A stretch of DNA of 64,000 nucleotides from Pelobates cultripes (Eukaryota > Chordata > Amphibia > Anura > Pelobatidae). The notes under the pieces were generated by a model, which saw only the letters and a list, made by a program, of their open reading frames with translations, searched no databases and was not told where the DNA came from. Below are positions 15,718-27,965 of the stretch, piece after piece. Location of the stretch: contig OW240912.1 of NCBI GenBank assembly GCA_933207985.1, positions 256,111,393-256,175,392 of the forward strand, given 5' to 3'. Made by a program: the position numbers and the translations under genes. Positions within the stretch are counted from its first letter, which is position 1; every line of letters starts with the position of its first letter.

Positions 15718-16582
15718 AAACAGTGAGCAGCCCGTGGCTGCTCATTGTTAAAAATAAAACCCCTGAAAAACATGTGTGTCCCCCTACCGAGCTCCCATCC
15801 TTGCCCGTCGAGTGGGGGCCCTAAAGTAGAATAAGGGGGGGAAACCTATTGTCCTCCCCTGCGGCCCCCACCCCTGAGCGGCGGGTGGGGGCCCTGTGAT
15901 GAAAGCACCTTCGTCACTGGGATTTGGAGAGGCCTGCTTGCCAGCCTCTTACCTTGTGACTATGGCCCTTGGGATATATTGCCTTTTAAAAACACTATTT
16001 GGGCATATTGGATTTTAAAGGCACTGTTTCTGCCCCTTGGACTTTTAACTGGAACAGATTCAAACATGTGGCGGCAGCCATCTTAAATTGTCCAGCAGTG
16101 GGGCCAGGGGGCAGGACAATAGGTCTCCCCCCCTTATTTTACTTTAGAGCCCCCACCCGCTGCTCAGGGGTGGGGGCTAGGGGGCAGGACAATAGGTATC
16201 CCCCTTATTCTTCTTTAGGGCCCCCACCCGCCACTCAGGGGTGGGGGCTGGGGGGAGTACAATAGGTGTCCCACCCACCCCCCATTTTTCTGATTTAGAG
16301 CCCCCACCCGCCGCTCAGGCGTGGGGGCTGGGGGGGAGAAAAATAGGTCCCCTACCTTATTCTGATTTAGGGCCCCCACCCGCTGCTCAGGGGTGGGGGC
16401 CGTGGGGACACGATAGGTGCCCCCCCATTGTCATACAGGGCCCCCACCTGCCGCTAAGGGGTGGGGCCGGGGTGGGCAATAGGTCCCCCCTTCAGTTTAA
16501 AAGCCCCCACTCGCACGGCACAGATGGGGGCTCGGGAGGGGGGACACAGGGTTTTTTTTAACAGTGAGCAGCCACAGGCTTA
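15718..16582. repeat. GC-rich hairpin minisatellite bounded by inverted repeats
   Basis: The outer ends are inverted copies: AGCAGCCCGTGGCTGCTCAT...TTAAAAATAAAACCCC on the left (about 15726-15765) and GGGTTTTTTTTAACAGTGAG on the right (about 16549-16568). Inside, a unit of about 65-85 bp with the self-pairing core GCCCCCACCCGCYGCTCAGG / GTGGGGGC recurs at about 16149, 16217, 16299, 16372, 16438 and 16503, and once inverted near 15866. Between 15895 and 16100 there is a different insert of unknown kind. Open frames here reflect the repeat only. Confidence 0.65.
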
Positions 16583-16650
16583 ATAATGATATTACGGCTA
16601 TAGTGATAGGAATACGTGTGTGCATTCCTGTCACTATAGTGGTCTTTTAA

Positions 16651-16722
16651 CCCCTTAAGGACACATGACATGTGTGACATGTCATGATTCCCTTTTATTC
16701 CAGAAGTTTGGTCCTTAAGGTG
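16651..16722. mobile_element. 72-bp MITE with TTAA duplication (piggyBac-like)
   Basis: TTAA at 16647-16650 and 16723-16726 flank CCCCTTAAGGACACATGAC ... GGTCCTTAAGGTG. The ends are inverted copies (CCCCTTAAGGAC / CACCTTAAGGAC). TTAA target duplications and a CCC start are typical of piggyBac elements. Too short to code. Confidence 0.65.
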
Positions 16723-16739
16723 TTAAATCATTTAGAAAG

Positions 16740-18615
16740 CGTAACTATATTAAACCATATATATTATTGTATAGGTAGCTGAAAGTGCATTGTACATTTA
16801 TTATAGTGTTGTGTAGTGTGTGTGTGTGTGTAGTTTACAAATGCTTAAATTAAATAGTATTCTTATTTGAAAAATGTAACAGTAACCTGAATCATGCAAC
16901 TTTATGTTATGTTGAATAATATGTGTAAAATATAAATGCAATATTCATATTTGATTTCTAGACTAGCAATTAGCCCCTGGTTTCACTCTAAAAAAAATCT
17001 GATCAGTTTATTACTTTATTCTATACTGATAAAAAAAAAAAAAACAACACACGGGAATAAGCCTTGAGCTCAAACTCCCATTACTCAATTTCATTAAAGT
17101 CAATTAGAACAATAAAATATTCTCACTTAAGGTAGGCTGTCCTGGCCTCTAGGCCTGAGAGACTGTTGAGGCCTAGCGATCCACCTGCAGAGCTTTCTGT
17201 GATGATTAAACAAACTACTCCCGTTGTGTTCAGAGACTAGATTTGCAAGCCCTTAAGGTAATCTTTCACTAGTGAGTGCCATATGCTAATGACTGTGAAG
17301 AGTGGGTACACTTGAAAGCAAAGCCGCCTTCACGTCAGGTTCAGAACTTAATGGAAAACCCCTTTTTACTATGCCAAGCTTCCTAATTCTCTAGGCTAGA
17401 ATTAGACAGATAAATTTATGATAAAGTATATCCCTTGAAGCAAACCAGTATTTCTTTTTTTTTTTCCTTTCATTTTTTTATGGGAGCTTGGAGGAATAAC
17501 TCATATCAGGTAGACCTCTAGGTGGTGTCAGAGAGTTAATATACATAAACATATCCAATACAAAAAAAAAAAAAATCAACTCTTTCAAAACTTTTTCAAA
17601 CACATGTTCGCTGCAGAGAAAGATCAGTACAGACGTTCCTGACAAACTACAAGGAAAGACAGGGAACCTACCAGGGCTTCCTTTTATAGCCTCGCAGATG
17701 GTTAGGGTCACTCACAGAGTTGAGGAGAGCCAGCTTGCTGGCTAAATGCATCACTTATGATTTCCTTTCCTGCTATTTGGAGTGGGTTACATCTGGATTA
17801 ACTTCCTTTCTACCAGTTGAAGTACGGAACACTTTAGTCTAGACCAGGTATGTCTGAGCAATTTTTCTCCTCTTAAGCATGTTGGTAAACTAAATATTTG
17901 TTTGTATACTACTATTTTAATATATGCAAGGATATATCTACTCAATCTAGATGTGTTGAACAAAAGTTAAGTTTAATTGGGAACAATTCTGGGCAAAGTT
18001 GTAAAAGTGGAGCAGACAGGGGAAACATTGCATTGGTTTCCATGGCGACTGCTCAACTTTTAGACTTTTGTCTAGATTTGCTCATTGTACATAGCCTTCT
18101 ATATATTTTATGCATGTTATATGTATGAAATAATCAAGGACCAAAGCATGTTTAAGATTAATTTTGATTTTTTTTTTTTGAAACCCTTATATACTTAAAA
18201 AAACAAAACATCAGTTATGGTTAAATTTGTTTTTTCCCTGCATTCCTAATATGAAGCACATCTCTTTAATAAACTACCCTATCCGGGCAAGGGGGCTTTC
18301 AGCAATAGTTTGGCTGAGGTTGAATGAAATCAAGGAATTAAGACCTGCGAATACAAGCCCTTAAGCTGTTGAATCTCATGAGCTTCTGTGTACAGAGACA
18401 GTAAATGTATATTCTACACATAGAGATAAAATCCTTGTTTAATCCTCCTTTATATACAAATATATCTTAAGTAAATAGATAACACACGTCTTTTTTTATA
18501 TCGATACATAGGTATTTTTAAGCTGTGAAACATATTTATAGTTTTGATGCTAATTGAATGGTATTATAAAGTATACATTTTCTAGAGTGTGAAAATCTGT
18601 ATGGAATATTATTTT
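16740..18615. other. No gene recognised
   Basis: AT-rich sequence with poly-A tracts (17028-17044, 17560-17575), a poly-T tract (17454-17467) and a short TG run (16815-16832). I see no coding similarity on either strand, no inverted-repeat element and no RNA gene. The longest open frames (under 80 codons) are not recognisable. Confidence 0.5.
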
Positions 18616-18619
18616 AATT

Positions 18620-18662
<43 letters not shown>
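18616..18662. repeat. (TA)n microsatellite
   Basis: About 45 bp of TA/CATA dinucleotide repeats. Confidence 0.9.
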
Positions 18663-18665
<3 letters not shown>

Positions 18666-18817
18666 GTACACAGAACAGAAAGGCTACACTCGCCTAAACA
18701 TACATACTTTAGCAGGGTGCTGTTGGGAGCCAATAAATACAGCATTCAAAATTCAGCGCACTCCACTTCAAATTATTATAGGTTTTTAATAACGTCAGAA
18801 TTTTTCCACCTGGTAAA

Positions 18818-18818
<1 letters not shown>

Positions 18819-18878
<60 letters not shown>
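18819..18878. repeat. (TG)n(TA)n compound microsatellite
   Basis: About 16 TG repeats pass directly into about 14 TA repeats. The Cys-Val/Ile-Tyr peptide read here is an artefact. Confidence 0.9.
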
Positions 18879-18879
<1 letters not shown>

Positions 18880-20600
18880 CGGTGTTAGGCCTGAAATTCA
18901 GTTGCCAAAATAATTACAGTATGCAGTATTGAATTATGTAACAGTACTTTTTTTATTGGCCTAAAAATCAGAATAGCCAAACTAGAAAAAATCGCTAAGA
19001 TAGATATGCTTTTCATTCACCAACTCTGGCCTTAAATTTTAAATTCACTTTGAATTCTCACGTTAGTAAATTACCCTGAATTTGGTTTTACTTATGACCT
19101 GAAGAAAAGAGGAAGCTCCCAAAAAGCATGGAATATGAATTGTTATTCCATTTAAAGAATCACTGCTTGCCGCAATACTGCTGTTATTTCTGCGTATATA
19201 TGTGTTTTTATAAATGGATATAGCTAGCTATATATGAAACATACTTGGTAACGCAGTAAAAGGCACAGCCTACTGGGAGTGAATGCAGCACTGGCTGGCT
19301 GCACTACACTGCGCCTACAGAGGAGCCTATTCTTTTTTACCTATAGCTCATTAATGTTTAATCGTTAGAGTAATGGTTGATTTGGAAATACAATGTTGGA
19401 TCATTTCATAAAGGAACGTGTCTGTCAATATGCTGGTGTCTGTCTAGAGTGGTATCCTGTTTCTGCCCAGAAAACACTTTATGTGTGAATGACTTACACG
19501 CTGTGAAAACCATTCCTTATCAAACCTAGCAGAGCACAGTGCTGGAGGAAAGATAAATGAATATATGGTTAAGAGAAAAAAGTCCACAATGACATCATCG
19601 TTTGTTTTTGGTAGATTTCAGACTGGAATGTCTGCTACTTGGAAAACAGTTTTAAGTTGTTTAAGGTTTTGTTTGTGGTGGCTCTTGTAAAGACTGATAT
19701 GATGATTGTTCACTCTAATTAGATGGCTCTCTCCAGTTTCCATGATATTCTGAAGGACATTTGCTCTTTTGAACACAGTCTTTTGTATGAACTCATAGAT
19801 AGAGGGGGGTTCTTCACTTTACTAGCGCACTTGTTTGGGAGATTTATCGAAGTATTCTGATCATAAAGGTGGTACAATTTTTTTTTTAAATGTTGAAAAA
19901 TTGTGTTGGTTTCCATAGTGATTTCTCACTTTGGACTACTTTTCAGATCGCTGCACATTAATAGATATTCTGAGTTTCACTTTAGTTTATGGCTAGAGGA
20001 AAGCCTCCCACTGGATTTACAGTTTTCTCCGTGCTAACGGAACCTGCTGGGAGTTGTAGTCAAAGGATAGCATTGCTCTTTATCTCTCCTTGACTTCGAC
20101 TAGCTGAGTTTGCTGAGAATTTTGCGAACTACAGCAAAATAGGCAGCGAGTAGCAGCCATTACTTGTGTATCTTTCTCACTCTGCCAAGTCTTGCATGAG
20201 ATAATGGCTTTCTTTAAGGGTGGATAAATATACTGATTTTACATTTATAATGTCTGATAAGGATAATTTTGTTTATGAGAACCAAATGTAATGCTGCAAA
20301 ATGAGGAAGTGAAAATTTATAACAAGGATTAATTTTGTCTTTTTTTTCTGTATCGTTTCATATTTTCAAGAGTGTTCTTTTCTTGTTCTTGCTTTAAATT
20401 TAGTGCGTCAGTGAATTGAGATTTCACATCCATTAGAAATATTTATTCTATTCAAAAGGTGGAAATGCAAATGATCTTAAACATAAGCGTGTAAGAATTT
20501 GTAGTTCAAATAGCAAAATCCATCACTGGAAGTAGATTAATGGGAGATTCACTAAGCTTTTTTTTTTTTAAGAAATGTATTTGCTAAAAGCAATGTTGAA
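18880..20600. other. No gene recognised
   Basis: Plain, moderately AT-rich DNA. The phrase GGGAGTTGTAGTCAAAGGATA near 20050 resembles a common amphibian interspersed word, but no element boundary can be set. Open frames are short and unsupported. Confidence 0.45.
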
Positions 20601-20619
20601 GGAAAAAAACAACTTAAAG

Positions 20620-21070
20620 TGAACCTGTTATGGAAAAATGAATTTAGTTGAAATGGCTCCCATATACATTGAATATAATGCATTTAATGTAAAATTTAAA
20701 GATTCCAACACCACTTTGCGGTTGTTGCTCCTTGTGTAATAGCCGCTTCCTGGCCGTCGTGAACTCGTCCCAAAGTCCTCTTTGTTTTGCCCTGCTTGGG
20801 ACGCATCCCCAAGCAGGGCAAATCTTGTCAGTGACATTGGCACACTGGAATCATTGGAATCATCAGCTCCGTTCCTATACTCCCAAGCCGGCGATAGAAA
20901 TGGGTAGAGAGCAGAGGGACATCCTGTGGGAGGACTTTTCTGCCCTCATGCCAGTCAATGCCGAGGCACGCTGAGGTAAAATCTTATGCTCAATCTAATG
21001 AGCATAAGTTGTTTGGGGCATAATATATGCAGTTTAAAGTGTTAACTATGTTATCTTCATTTGACACACT
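20620..21070. repeat. Probable MITE with central perfect hairpin
   Basis: The centre holds a perfect 15-bp stem, arms 20786-20800 and 20808-20822 (TTTGCCCTGCTTGGG and its complement, 7-nt loop). Flanking sequence (AAAGTGAACCTGTTATGG ... GCAGTTTAAAGTGTTAAC) has the feel of the other short elements here. Its ends were not proved. Confidence 0.4.
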
Positions 21071-23391
21071 CAACCAGAGAATGCTGTACAAATTTGGCCA
21101 AAACTGTAAAAAAAAAAAGGTATAATTTCCACAATAGCAATATGCCAACTAAAAGTCCAAGACATAGACCCTTACACAATGACCTTTTGGTTTGTATCAA
21201 ATCAATTTAATTATTACTGGGGGCACCTCCAATGGCATGCTGGGACCATTATATAGTGCTTACATTTCTTTAATATCAAAAAATAACTAAATATGCATAG
21301 TTATAAATATTGTTTGATGCTAAGGGCAAAAACGAGTACCTTTTCTGCCTTTCAAAATGATAATATTAATTGAAGCTAAATAAAAATAAAATATAATAAA
21401 TACAAACCTACAGTGTATCTAAAACATACTTATGTTGCAACATTGTTGTAACCTATGAAATTTACACTGGTTGTTGGTTAAGGCAGGTACATCTTATTCT
21501 GAAATCCTGTGAGTTTTATTGCTCAAGGAAAGGCTCTGGATTTTCAACAAGAGCTCAAGTTAACAAACCGCACAGTTAGAGTGAATTCTGTTTTTGATAA
21601 CCCAGGCCAATTACGGCCCTGCTGAGCACAAGTCAGTTCTCAACTTGTACTTAAGTCAATAGCGCACTGCAGATTTTTTTTCCAGTTTCATCAGATATTG
21701 TATCAGTTACAAACTTACTAAAACTTCACATTAATAAGGAGACTCAAGGCACCATAACCACTTCAGTTTATTGAAGTAGTTATGTTGCTAGTATATTGTC
21801 ACTGCAGTCTTCCATTCCCTCACATAAAGCCATAAAATGTGATTCCTGGCTGCCTGATTGACAGGGCTTATAGGGAAACCTACAAGCTCCACTTTAAAGC
21901 CTTGCTTTGCCACAGTGAATATCTATATCTTAGAGTTTTTGGGACAGTATCCTGCACCATAACCACTTAAGTAATCTTAGACATATTGCCTATAATGGTC
22001 CCTTTAAGATTCTGGATGGTAAAAACTGAAATGTTGTTAAGTGACAAATAGTAAAGTTAAACAACTGAAATGTTGTTAAGTGACAAATAGTAAAGACAAC
22101 ACTTTGGAGATTCTTTCACCAAAGTAGAGTCATGCCTCCAGGATGTCTCACTTTCCAGCGTGACTCTTCTGCCATTGTATGTGTATGTATGCATTGCATT
22201 GCACAATGCTTCTCTGTTGAACCTTGCATGTGAGACCTGACAGCGCCTTCCCAAAACACCATGCTAACTCCTCAACAACATTCAGGCACTTGGGACATTA
22301 GCAATTAATAACTAACAACAGTTAGTGACTTTAGTGACAAGATATACATGCTGATATGCATATTTAAGTTGTTATGGTGCCAAACGGTCCTGTGTACTGT
22401 TTACAAATGGTTTAACACTCGTTATCCTTCCCAGCCCTCGGCTTCAATCTGGAAGCCTTGGACTGGGATTTGAAGATGCTCTCAGCCTATCCCTAGCTTA
22501 CTGTTAAGAAATCTGTATAAGAAAGGTGCATACCTTCGTAACCGTTTGTAAACAGTTTAAACTCTTATGGTAAGATTGAGATGAAGATGTTATGGTGTCC
22601 AGAGTGTTTTATTATATTTTGTTTTTGTGATGCAATTTTAAATATGGAGCAACTGACAAAAAGCTTTCCAATATTTTTCTGGCAAGTTTGTGTCAATATG
22701 AGAATTATAGAGCAGTCACTGACATTTTTAAATGGGTTTAAAACAGGGAAACTTCTTGCAAATTCCTGATAGATCTGGCATTAAAATGTTTAAATAAGCA
22801 ATGTTGTTCTTGGGGAAAATTATCCTTGCAGAAACTGAGAGATAATTGTAAAGATTATCCCCCACAACAACAACAAAAGAACAGCGAGTTGAGTATCACA
22901 ATTTAATCAGAATAGTAAATGTAGAAAAGTGAAGATGTAACGGCGAAATTTGCAGTTATTGGGAAAACAACAGATGATTGTGGCAGATCTTGAAGGGAGG
23001 AAACGTAATGTAAATAAAGCACGGACAGCTGGTGCAAAGAAACATGTTATTTAACAGACAGAGTGGGAGATGCTGCAAACACAGTTAAAAAAAACAACAC
23101 ATTCTCTGAACATAAGAAATAAGCACATACATCATATTCTTAAAGGGAAACTGTCACTACTAGTTAGTGTACATTTACACTGTTAACTAACTATCAGTTA
23201 TTAATTGTGTGTGTTTATTTCATCTGTTCATGTTAAAGATTGTCTGTGCCTTTGGCTTTCTGCAAATGAATGATGATGTCAATTACCTGGTTTCTGCATT
23301 ACTTGTAAGTAGGTTTTTCACTATTTACACTGCACATAATATCTGTGGAATCTATAAGAACTTTTCATGACAATGGGTTTTTCAGTTAGCT
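21071..23391. other. Unique-looking DNA with decayed MITE pieces
   Basis: Contains an imperfect tandem duplication of about 39 bp (22026-22095, ACTGAAATGTTGTTAAGTGA twice) and a decayed element around 21740-22010 (GCACCATAACCACTTCAGTT ... ATAATGGTCCCTTTAAG), one of several 'ACCATAACCA' repeats in the window. No gene recognised. Confidence 0.45.
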
Positions 23392-23399
23392 CTCCTGAG

Positions 23400-23767
23400 T
23401 AGTGATGTCCCGAACGGTTCGCCACGGATGTCGAACATATGCGCTGTTCGGTCCGCCTCCTATTCGTCATCATTGAGTAAACTTTGACCCTGTACCTCGC
23501 AGTCAGCAGACACATTCCAGCCAATCAGCAGCAGACCCTCCCTCCCAGACCCTCCCACCTCCTGGACAGCTCACTAAGAATGCAGCTTCACAATGGATGC
23601 TGTCCAGGAGGTGGGAGGATCTGGGAGGGAGGGTCTGCTGCTGATTGGCTGGAATGTGTCTGCTGACTGTGAGGTACAGGGTCAAAGTTTACTCAGTGAT
23701 GACATAGGGGGCGGACCGAACAGCGCATATGTTCGCCGTCCGTGGCGAACCGTTCGGGACATCACTA
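23400..23767. mobile_element. hAT foldback MITE, 368 bp, 8-bp target duplication
   Basis: The element is almost one long palindrome: TAGTGATGTCCCGAACGGTT at the left and its complement at the right, with arms of about 180 bp meeting near 23580. CTCCTGAG stands on both sides (23392-23399 and 23768-23775). An 8-bp duplication and a TAGTGATG end place it in the hAT superfamily. It has no transposase. Matching open frames on the two strands arise from the palindrome. Confidence 0.88.
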
Positions 23768-23775
23768 CTCCTGAG

Positions 23776-24870
23776 TGATCGCTCTCAGCCAGCAAGCTAA
23801 GGCCTCCATTGACCTTTTGGCTCTCTGAGAGGCAGGAGAGGTGCCTTATTGTAAAATGGTTGGACTATTTAAACTGAGGGAGAGCATCAGGGCACTCCTA
23901 ACCACTACAGTACATTGTAGTGATAATGGTGTTTAGAGTGTTCATTTAAATTGTTCTAAGTCCATTGAAGAAAGACACACTACTATTTATAACTGAGTTA
24001 CTCATTGGACTTAAACGCTTGAATTATACTTTGTTATATCTGTTTTGGTTTGCTCTATAGAAATAGAATATTTTGGCATGGTAACTCGAATGACCTTGGG
24101 ACAGAGTTGGACTATGAACTTTCCTACAGCTGTTACTTGATCGTAGTTGAATAAAGGGCAGGAGTGCCCCTGGTTGTTCAGAATTCCACACCAATCTATG
24201 AAAGGTTTTCTTAACCTTAAACTGCCTTCTACTGGAACCATGCCACAGATTATCAAATAATTAAAAGCTTTCACTTGGAAGCAATTATGGTAAAATATAT
24301 CATGTTACTCATCCATGGGGCAGGTTCAAGCCTATATTTAGGATATGCTACTTGTGTAGGTTGGCACATTCTTGCCACTTCCCTCTCTAGTTTGAGTCTT
24401 GGTACAAAATTGTCACAATTGGCTTTGTAAAATTTAGTTTTATGCATCCAACTGCCACAAGAATATCAATATATGTTTGTGCAATGCACATTGCGATCTG
24501 TGATGATTTTAGTAACAGTAATGTATGAATATAATGTTTGATGTCTCTGCAACAAATACAGTATGTGCCAGCAAATCTTAATGAAGCTGTGAGATGTGAT
24601 GTGCAGAGTGTGGGCAAACATAGCTGAAGTGGGCAAAACATTTAACTTGGCCGTGTTTGAATTTTTTTTTTTTTTTGTCATCTGGCTATTTTGGTGTAAA
24701 TACAAGCCGGGTTACAGATAAGAAAGATATAAGTAGTTATAGTTTCTAGAGAAGCCTTTCACTTTCGGTCCATTCAACATTTTTAATATTTCAATACTCT
24801 GTGTTGCTTGGGCTAATGAAGAAACATCAGCCTAAATCGCAATCGGCAACTGTGTTTGGCCGAGCATGCA
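23776..24870. other. No gene recognised
   Basis: Includes a short 'CACTACAG/ACATTGTAGTG' MITE relic at about 23885-23945 and otherwise plain AT-rich DNA. No convincing coding sequence. Confidence 0.45.
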
Positions 24871-26447
24871 CAGTGAGGGAAAAAAGTATTTGATCCCCTG
24901 CTGATTTTGAATGTTTGTCTACTGACAAAGAAATAATCAGTCTATAATTTTAATGGTAGGTGTATTTTAACAGTGAGAGAAGGAATAACAAAAAAAAAAA
25001 TCAAAAAAAAAAACGCATGTCCTAAAAGTTGTAAATGTATTTGCATGCCAATGAGTGAAATAAGTATTTGATCCCTTATCAATCAGCAAGATTTCTGGCT
25101 CCCATTTGTCTCTTAAAGTGAGTGCTCCTAATTTCAGCTCGTTACCTGTATAAAAGACATATAAAAGACACCTCTCCACAGAAGCAATCAATCAGATTCC
25201 AAACTCTCCTCCATGGTCAAGACCAAAGAGCTGTCCAAGGATGTCAGAGACAACATTGTAGACCTACACAAGGATGAAATGGGATACAAGACCATCGCCA
25301 ATAAACCTGGTTAAAAGGTGACAACAGCTGGTGCGATTTTTCGCACATGAAAGAAACACAAAATAACTGTCAGACTCCCTCGGTCTGCTGCTCCATGCAA
25401 AATCTCACCTCGTGGAGTTTCAATGATCATGAGAATGGTGAGGAATCAGCCCAGAACTACTCAGGTGGATTTTGTTAATGATCTCAAGGCAGCTGGGACT
25501 ATAGTCACCAAGAAAACAATTGGTAACACACAACACTGTGAAGGACTGAAATCCTGCAGCGCCCACAAGGCCCCTCTGCCCAAGAAAGCACATGTACAGG
25601 CCCTTCTGAAGTTTGCCAATGAACATTTGAATGATTCAGAGGAGAACTGGGTGAAAGTGTTGTGGTCAGATGAGACCAAAATCAAGCTCTTTGGCATCAA
25701 CTCAACTCGCCAAGTTTGGAGGAGGAGGAGTGCTGCCTTTGACCCCAAGAACACCATACACACCGTCAAACATGGATGTGGAAATATTATGCTTTGGAGG
25801 TGTTTTACTACTAAGGGGACAGGACAACTGCCCCGCATCAAAGGGACGATGGACAGAGCCATGTACCGTTAACTCTTGGGTGAGAACCTCCTTCCCTCAG
25901 CCAAGACATTGAAAATGAGTCATGGATGGGTATTCCAGCATGAATAAGACCCAAAACACACAGCAAAGGCAACAAAGGAGTTGCTCAAGAAGAAGCACAT
26001 TAAGGTCCTGGAGTGGCCTAGCCAGTCTCCAGACCTTAATCCCACAGAAAATCTGTGGAGGGAGCTGAGGGATCGAGTTGCCAAATGTCAACCTCGAAAA
26101 CCTTAATGACTTGGAGAGAATCTGCTAAGAGGAGTGAGACAAAAGCCCTCCTGAGATGTGTGCAAACCTGGTGGCCAACTACAAGAAATGTCTGACCTCT
26201 GTGATTGCCAACAAGAGTTTTGCCACCAAGAAATAAGTCGAAGGGGTCAAATATTTATTTCACTCATTGACATGCAAATCAATGTATAACTTTTTTGACA
26301 TGCGCTTTTCTGGATTTTTAAAAATGTTTTATTCTGTCTCTCACTGTTAAAATACACCTATCATTAAAATTATAGACTGATCATTTCTTTGTCAGTGAGC
26401 AAACGTTCAAAATCAGCAGGAAATAAAATACTTTTTTTCCATCCCTG
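24871..26447 (+). mobile_element. Tc1/mariner element, full length, degenerate
   Basis: The ends are inverted: CAGTGAGGGAAAAAAGTATT on the left, and AATACTTTTTTTCCATCCCTG on the right followed by the TA target at 26448. The left TA has become CA (24869-24870). Inner copies of the repeat motif (AATAAGTATTTGATCCC near 25058) give the long TIR layout common in fish and amphibian Tc1 elements. Length 1.58 kb, as expected for a complete element. Confidence 0.9.
25213..26236 (+). pseudogene. Tc1 transposase, decayed
   Basis: Starts ATGGTCAAGACCAAAGAG ([20 protein letters not shown]) and ends at TAA 26234-26236. The span is 1024 bases, one more than a whole number of codons. The DNA-binding part is broken by stops (for example after NKPG near 25313). 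The central part is open (25423-25872), with the first catalytic Asp in [15 protein letters not shown] and [12 protein letters not shown]. Later parts show [23 protein letters not shown] sequence (about 26010-26065) with the third acidic residue, and KSFATKK near the end. It would cut and paste its element by a DDE/D mechanism; this copy cannot. Confidence 0.9.
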
Positions 26448-26449
26448 TA

Positions 26450-27390
26450 TCTGTCTTAGTCAAACCTCCCACACGGGCAGGGCTATGGGAAACCAGTAAC
26501 CTTCTTTAGTGTTTAGCGGCTCCAAAATAGTTTAACACTGAATGAAGGGTGGGTGCCCTTCATCTCTTCAGGCACCATAACCAATTTAAAGAGATGAAAT
26601 GGTGCTGCTAAGTCCCTGTAAAATCAGAGTTAGATAAAATAGGATGTTTAGTGTTAAAAGAATTAAAAGCTTAAGATGGCTTACAGTTGTGGTATAAGGA
26701 ATGCTTAGGATTAATTAGTTTTAGGTTTAGAGTGGGGTTAAATTTACTGTTTGGGTGCAGGAAGTGTTTAGGATTATTGAGTGTAGGGTTAAAGTTGGGT
26801 TAAATTTAGTACTGGGGTACATGGGTGTTAGTTTTAAATAGTAGTTAAATCTAGGAGCTTTTTTTCAGGTTTTGGCTTTGAGTGCTTAACCCGCTAACAT
26901 AATTAGGGCATGCTATGCCATCCTGCAAAAGGAGGGCTTTAACACCATTATGGTGACATAGCAAGCCCTAATGATCATACCCTACCTACAGCCTACATAC
27001 TTACCGTCCATGGTGATCCCGAATGGGAGTGAATGCCTGACAACTGAGGCAGTCTTCCTGCTGCAAATCCCGCCCTTCCATATCATATATTCTTGATGAC
27101 ACCTCGATCACATGACTGGGTCATAAAATTACATCACTGCCTGTGGTTGTCAGGCAGATAACCAACATGGAAATACAAATATAAAAAAACACAATTATGC
27201 CAATAGAATATAAAAATATACAATAGGAATGCCATTAAATATATATTCATATTTGAATACAGAAGTGTATTTTGATAATAAGATGTGGCCAAAATGTTGA
27301 TATTTGTTTGCATTCATTATTATATACATATAATTTAAGAATTATAATTAGTTGTGTATATTTATATATACACATAGCATTATATATATA
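26450..27390. other. Decayed repeats, TTAGG-like words, no gene
   Basis: A MITE relic (about 26520-26600, GCACCATAACCAATTTAAAG), a stretch of degenerate GTTTAGGATTAATTAG / GGGTTAAATTTAG words (26640-26870), then about 300 bp with inverted words AGGGCATGCTATGCCATCC / ATAGCAAGCCCTAAT (26905-26975). No coding similarity. Confidence 0.4.
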
Positions 27391-27399
27391 ATTATGTAT

Positions 27400-27965
27400 T
27401 GAAGGACCTGCGAGACAACCCAGGCAGAAAATCCAGAGAATTTAATTTGCAAGCCCTATATTTGACCCTGTAACTTTCCAAAACCCATTTAACCCTGTTG
27501 TACTCGTGCGACATCGCTGAACACAAATTTGAATGTTTTAGAGCAGTAATAGGTATAACGATATCATTGGCAAAGGGTATTATTTTTGTGATAAATGCGA
27601 GAAACAAATATGAACACTAAGTTTGACCAGAGTTTGTGTCTAAGTGGCTACTACAAAACACTGGACATACCGCATTTTGAATACCCTGGGTTGTCTACTT
27701 TTACAAAAAGTATGCCATCGCGGGTGGAATTTTCATTCGTGGCTGCCATATGGTCTCAAAGGCAACACAGAAAACAACCTGGCAAATTTCACTGTGTATA
27801 AACGGAAATAGGCAAGCTCTTTATTTGATCCTGTGACTTTCCAAAACACCATAAAATCTGTGCATGGGGGGCATTGTTGTACTTGTGGGACATCACAAAA
27901 GTAAAAACTAACAGTATTATGACATTCACAGTTAAAATGCTGAACTTGGAAAATAAATAACATTT
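27400..27965. repeat. Diverged relative of the 389-bp satellite, period about 360 bp
   Basis: GCAAGCYCTWTATTTGAYCC recurs at about 27450 and 27811. Between the copies lies GCATTTTGAATACCCTGGGT followed by AAAAAGTATGCCATCGCGGG, matching in order the ATGCCTTTTGAATTACCCTG and AAATGGTATGCC words of the satellite at 3500-4230. Open frames on both strands are not recognisable proteins. Confidence 0.5.

Noticed and set aside
16241..16561. Pro/Gly-rich open frame of 106 codons
   Set aside because: It follows the GC hairpin repeat and has no known domain.
23484..23778. Matching open frames on both strands near 23500-23700
   Set aside because: They are mirror images produced by the hAT palindrome.
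26640..26880. Possible interstitial telomere repeat (TTAGG-like words)
   Set aside because: Units are irregular and rarely exact TTAGGG; more likely a decayed local repeat. The same holds for 48697-48738.
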